From the NCBI GenBank assembly GCA_902984215.1, contig CADWAF010005697.1, positions 1-19,663 of the forward strand: DNA of 19,663 nucleotides, read 5' to 3'. The notes beneath the pieces were generated by a model. That model was not told the origin of the DNA. It worked only from the letters and a program-made list of their open reading frames with translations, and did not search any database. The position numbers and the translations under genes are program-made. Below are positions 17,756-19,663 of the stretch, in pieces; position 1 is the stretch's first letter, and each line of letters begins with the position of its first letter. Origin of the DNA: Willaertia magna (Eukaryota; Heterolobosea; Eutetramitea; Acrasida; Naegleriidae).

Positions 17756-19491
17756 ATGATGAAGACAGATATTTCTTTCTTTCTTCTATTCTTTCTATTC
17801 CTTCTTTCATTTTCCTGCTGTCAAGTCAGTTATGAAAATATTAAATTTTCAAAACTCCTTTCTTCTCTAAAGAAAATAACCACCAATGATGAAGAAGATT
17901 ACCTTTTATCTATTCCAAACCTAGGAACACTTAATGGGAGAAGAAGTGAAAAAGGAAATTATCGTTCCTTTAAATCTGTTCCTTATGCTTCGGCCAATAG
18001 ATTTGAAGATTCCGTAATGATCAATAATTTTAATTCACCAGTAATTGACGCAACAAAATTTGGTCCAATGTGTAAGTTAATTTTTAACGGGTTATTTGTA
18101 ATTCTTTTTTGTATGAATTTCTAGGTCCACAAATTTGTAGTCTCCCAATGGGATTGTGTGCTTCGTCCATGTCAGAAGATTGTCTAACAATTAATATTTA
18201 TACACCAAACAATGCCACTAATCCACTACCAGTTATGGTGTTTATTCCAGGAGGACATTTTGATATGGGAACAGCAAATTGTGATTTATATGAGGGTTCC
18301 TATTTTGTTTCAAAAGGAAATGTTGTATTGGTTACAATGAATTATCGTTTAGGTGCATTAGGCTATTTAGTTGATAAAAAGAGAAATATTAATGGTAATT
18401 TTGCATTAAGAGATCAACGTACTGCTTTACAATGGGTTCAAAAATATATTAAATATTTTGGAGGAGATGCCTCAAGTGTCACATTGGTTGGTGAAAGTGC
18501 TGGAGCTGGTAGTGCAACTGCATTACTTTTAAATCCTGGAAGTAAAGGATTATTCCAAAAGATAATTTTACAATCTAATCCTTTATCTTTGCATTTTAGA
18601 ACAGTTAGTGGATTAAATGATTTGAGTGACACGTTCATTTCTAAAGTTGGTTGTTCAAAAGATAAATCAACAAATTGTTTAAAAGAAGTAGATATTAATA
18701 CAATTGTTAAATATTCAGATGAAGTTGAAAATTCAATTAGTATTACACACCCATTGACAATGTTTATGCCTTGGACACCTGTAATTGATGGAGTTGAATT
18801 ATTTGAACAACCATTAGATGCTTTTGCAAATGGTCATTTCCCTCAAATGCCAATGATTATGGGAACATGTGCAGATGAAGGTGTAATGTTTGTTTATTTA
18901 GCCCTAAGTTCAAGTATCAATAGTTTGGAATATAATGCTGGAGCTTTGGCTATTTTCCATTTTGATGGAGTTAAAGTTTTAGGTAGATATAAATCACAAA
19001 GTGGTGACAATCGTCCAATTCTTGCCTCTCTTGCAACGGATTATGTATTTACTGCTCCTACTAGAAATGCATTGGAAAGTATCACAAAATATCAAAATTA
19101 TCCAGTTTATTTATATCAATTTAACCATTCTCTTTCCTTTGGTAATGAAGCATGGAATCCTAAATACCCATTTTGCATTGGAAAGGTTTGTCATGGATCT
19201 GAGATGCCATTCTTGTTCAATAGTCCACAATTTATGAATATACAAATGACAAGTAATGAAGAAGTTTTATCTAACTCTATCATTTCTTATTGGACTAATT
19301 TTGTGCAAACTGGTAATCCAAATGTTGGTTATAATAAGGTAGATGTTAATTGGAGTACGTGGAATAGTACTCAATTATGGAGTATGGAATTTACCACTCC
19401 AAAGAATTATATGACTAGAGATTTAAAAAAGAAGGAATCTGATTTTTGGGATTCATTGGGCTACAATTTTGGTTACGGAGGAGAAAAATAA
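17756..19491 (+). CDS. Secreted type-B carboxylesterase
   Basis: The model is join(17756..18071, 18125..19491), 560 residues; the second ATG at 17759 is an equally good start. A hydrophobic N-terminus (ISFFLLFFLFLLSFSCC) is a likely signal peptide, so the enzyme should be secreted or enter an endomembrane compartment. It shows the alpha/beta-hydrolase carboxylesterase signatures: SEDCLTINIYTP, VMVFIPGGHF (oxyanion loop) and the nucleophile elbow GESAGAG. The triad appears complete: S230, E357 (in CADEG) and H462 (in VCHGSEMPF). The family hydrolyses esters of short or long acyl groups; cholinesterases and juvenile-hormone esterases are members, and the substrate here cannot be chosen. The spliced junction gives KFGPMCPQICSLP, matching the family's conserved GP-CPQ segment. 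The length fits the family (about 530-580). It is divergent from the zinc-cluster gene. Confidence 0.9.
18072..18124 (+). other. Intron of the carboxylesterase gene
   Basis: 53 nt, phase 1, donor GTAAGTTAA, acceptor TTTCTAG. Splicing rebuilds the Cys codon in GPMCPQIC; without it the frame stops or loses the conserved segment. Confidence 0.9.
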
Positions 19492-19663
19492 ACATTGATT
19501 TATATTATTGTTATCATTTATAATAATTATAAATTTATAATTTTATTATTATTTAAATTAATTTTTATTAATATTATATAATAATTCTTTAAAATATAAT
19601 AATAATAATATAATCAAATTATATTTTTTAGTAAATTTTTATTTTAAATAATTAATAAAATTA
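19492..19663. other. Very AT-rich right-end spacer
   Basis: After the esterase stop the sequence is almost entirely A and T with TAATAA-type runs. No gene or structured element was seen; it is likely 3' UTR and intergenic DNA. Confidence 0.6.

Noticed and set aside
19492..19663. Replication origin or scaffold-attachment element in the AT-rich tail
   Set aside because: Extreme AT content is usual for spacers in such genomes, and no specific motif or symmetry was seen.

Overview
The window looks like a compact nuclear genome segment from a free-living amoeboid protist, most likely a heterolobosean such as Naegleria. This is an inference. It rests on AT-rich DNA, closely packed protein-coding genes, very short introns (44-53 nt, all with a GTAAGTT donor), long asparagine runs encoded by AAT/AAC, and eukaryotic signalling domains (PH, RGS, F-box, U-box, MATH, SH3, Zn2Cys6) in combinations not usual in animals or fungi. 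Dictyostelium-type genomes share the asparagine runs but usually have longer introns and even more AT-rich spacers. No rRNA, tRNA, transposon, CRISPR or prokaryotic operon signal was seen.

Layout: (1) Bases 1-676, minus strand, hold the 5' part of a PH-domain gene that runs off the left edge. (2) A divergent spacer (677-1189) has a good TATA box and about 400 nt of unexplained non-coding DNA. (3) 1190-3597 is a three-exon membrane receptor with the order TM-CHASE4-TM-HAMP-PAS-RGS. (4) 3729-5219 is an UNC93-like transporter. (5) 5327-6493 is a membrane-anchored protein with a probable OAS/cGAS-like nucleotidyltransferase fold. (6) 6613-11195 is a three-exon, 1496-residue SH3-adenylation-carrier-reductase protein of the carboxylic acid reductase type. 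(7) 11246-12133 is an F-box protein, convergent with (8) 12215-14059, a U-box/coiled-coil/MATH protein on the minus strand. (9) 14500-17400, minus strand, is an asparagine-rich Zn2Cys6 transcription factor with a C-terminal PAS domain. (10) 17756-19491 is a two-exon secreted type-B carboxylesterase, divergent from the transcription factor. The right end is very AT-rich and empty.

The genes do not form one pathway. Linked themes are signalling (PH, CHASE4-RGS, perhaps the nucleotidyltransferase), ubiquitin ligation (F-box and U-box neighbours) and acyl/ester metabolism (carboxylic acid reductase, carboxylesterase). The divergent promoter at 17401-17755 has two everted CCG/CGG elements of the kind bound by Zn2Cys6 dimers, each about 70 nt from one flanking start codon. 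This suggests that the factor may regulate itself and the esterase. The observations most worth following up are the CHASE4-RGS receptor, the SH3-fused reductase with tandem in-frame splice acceptors, the OAS-like protein, and the CCG/CGG elements.
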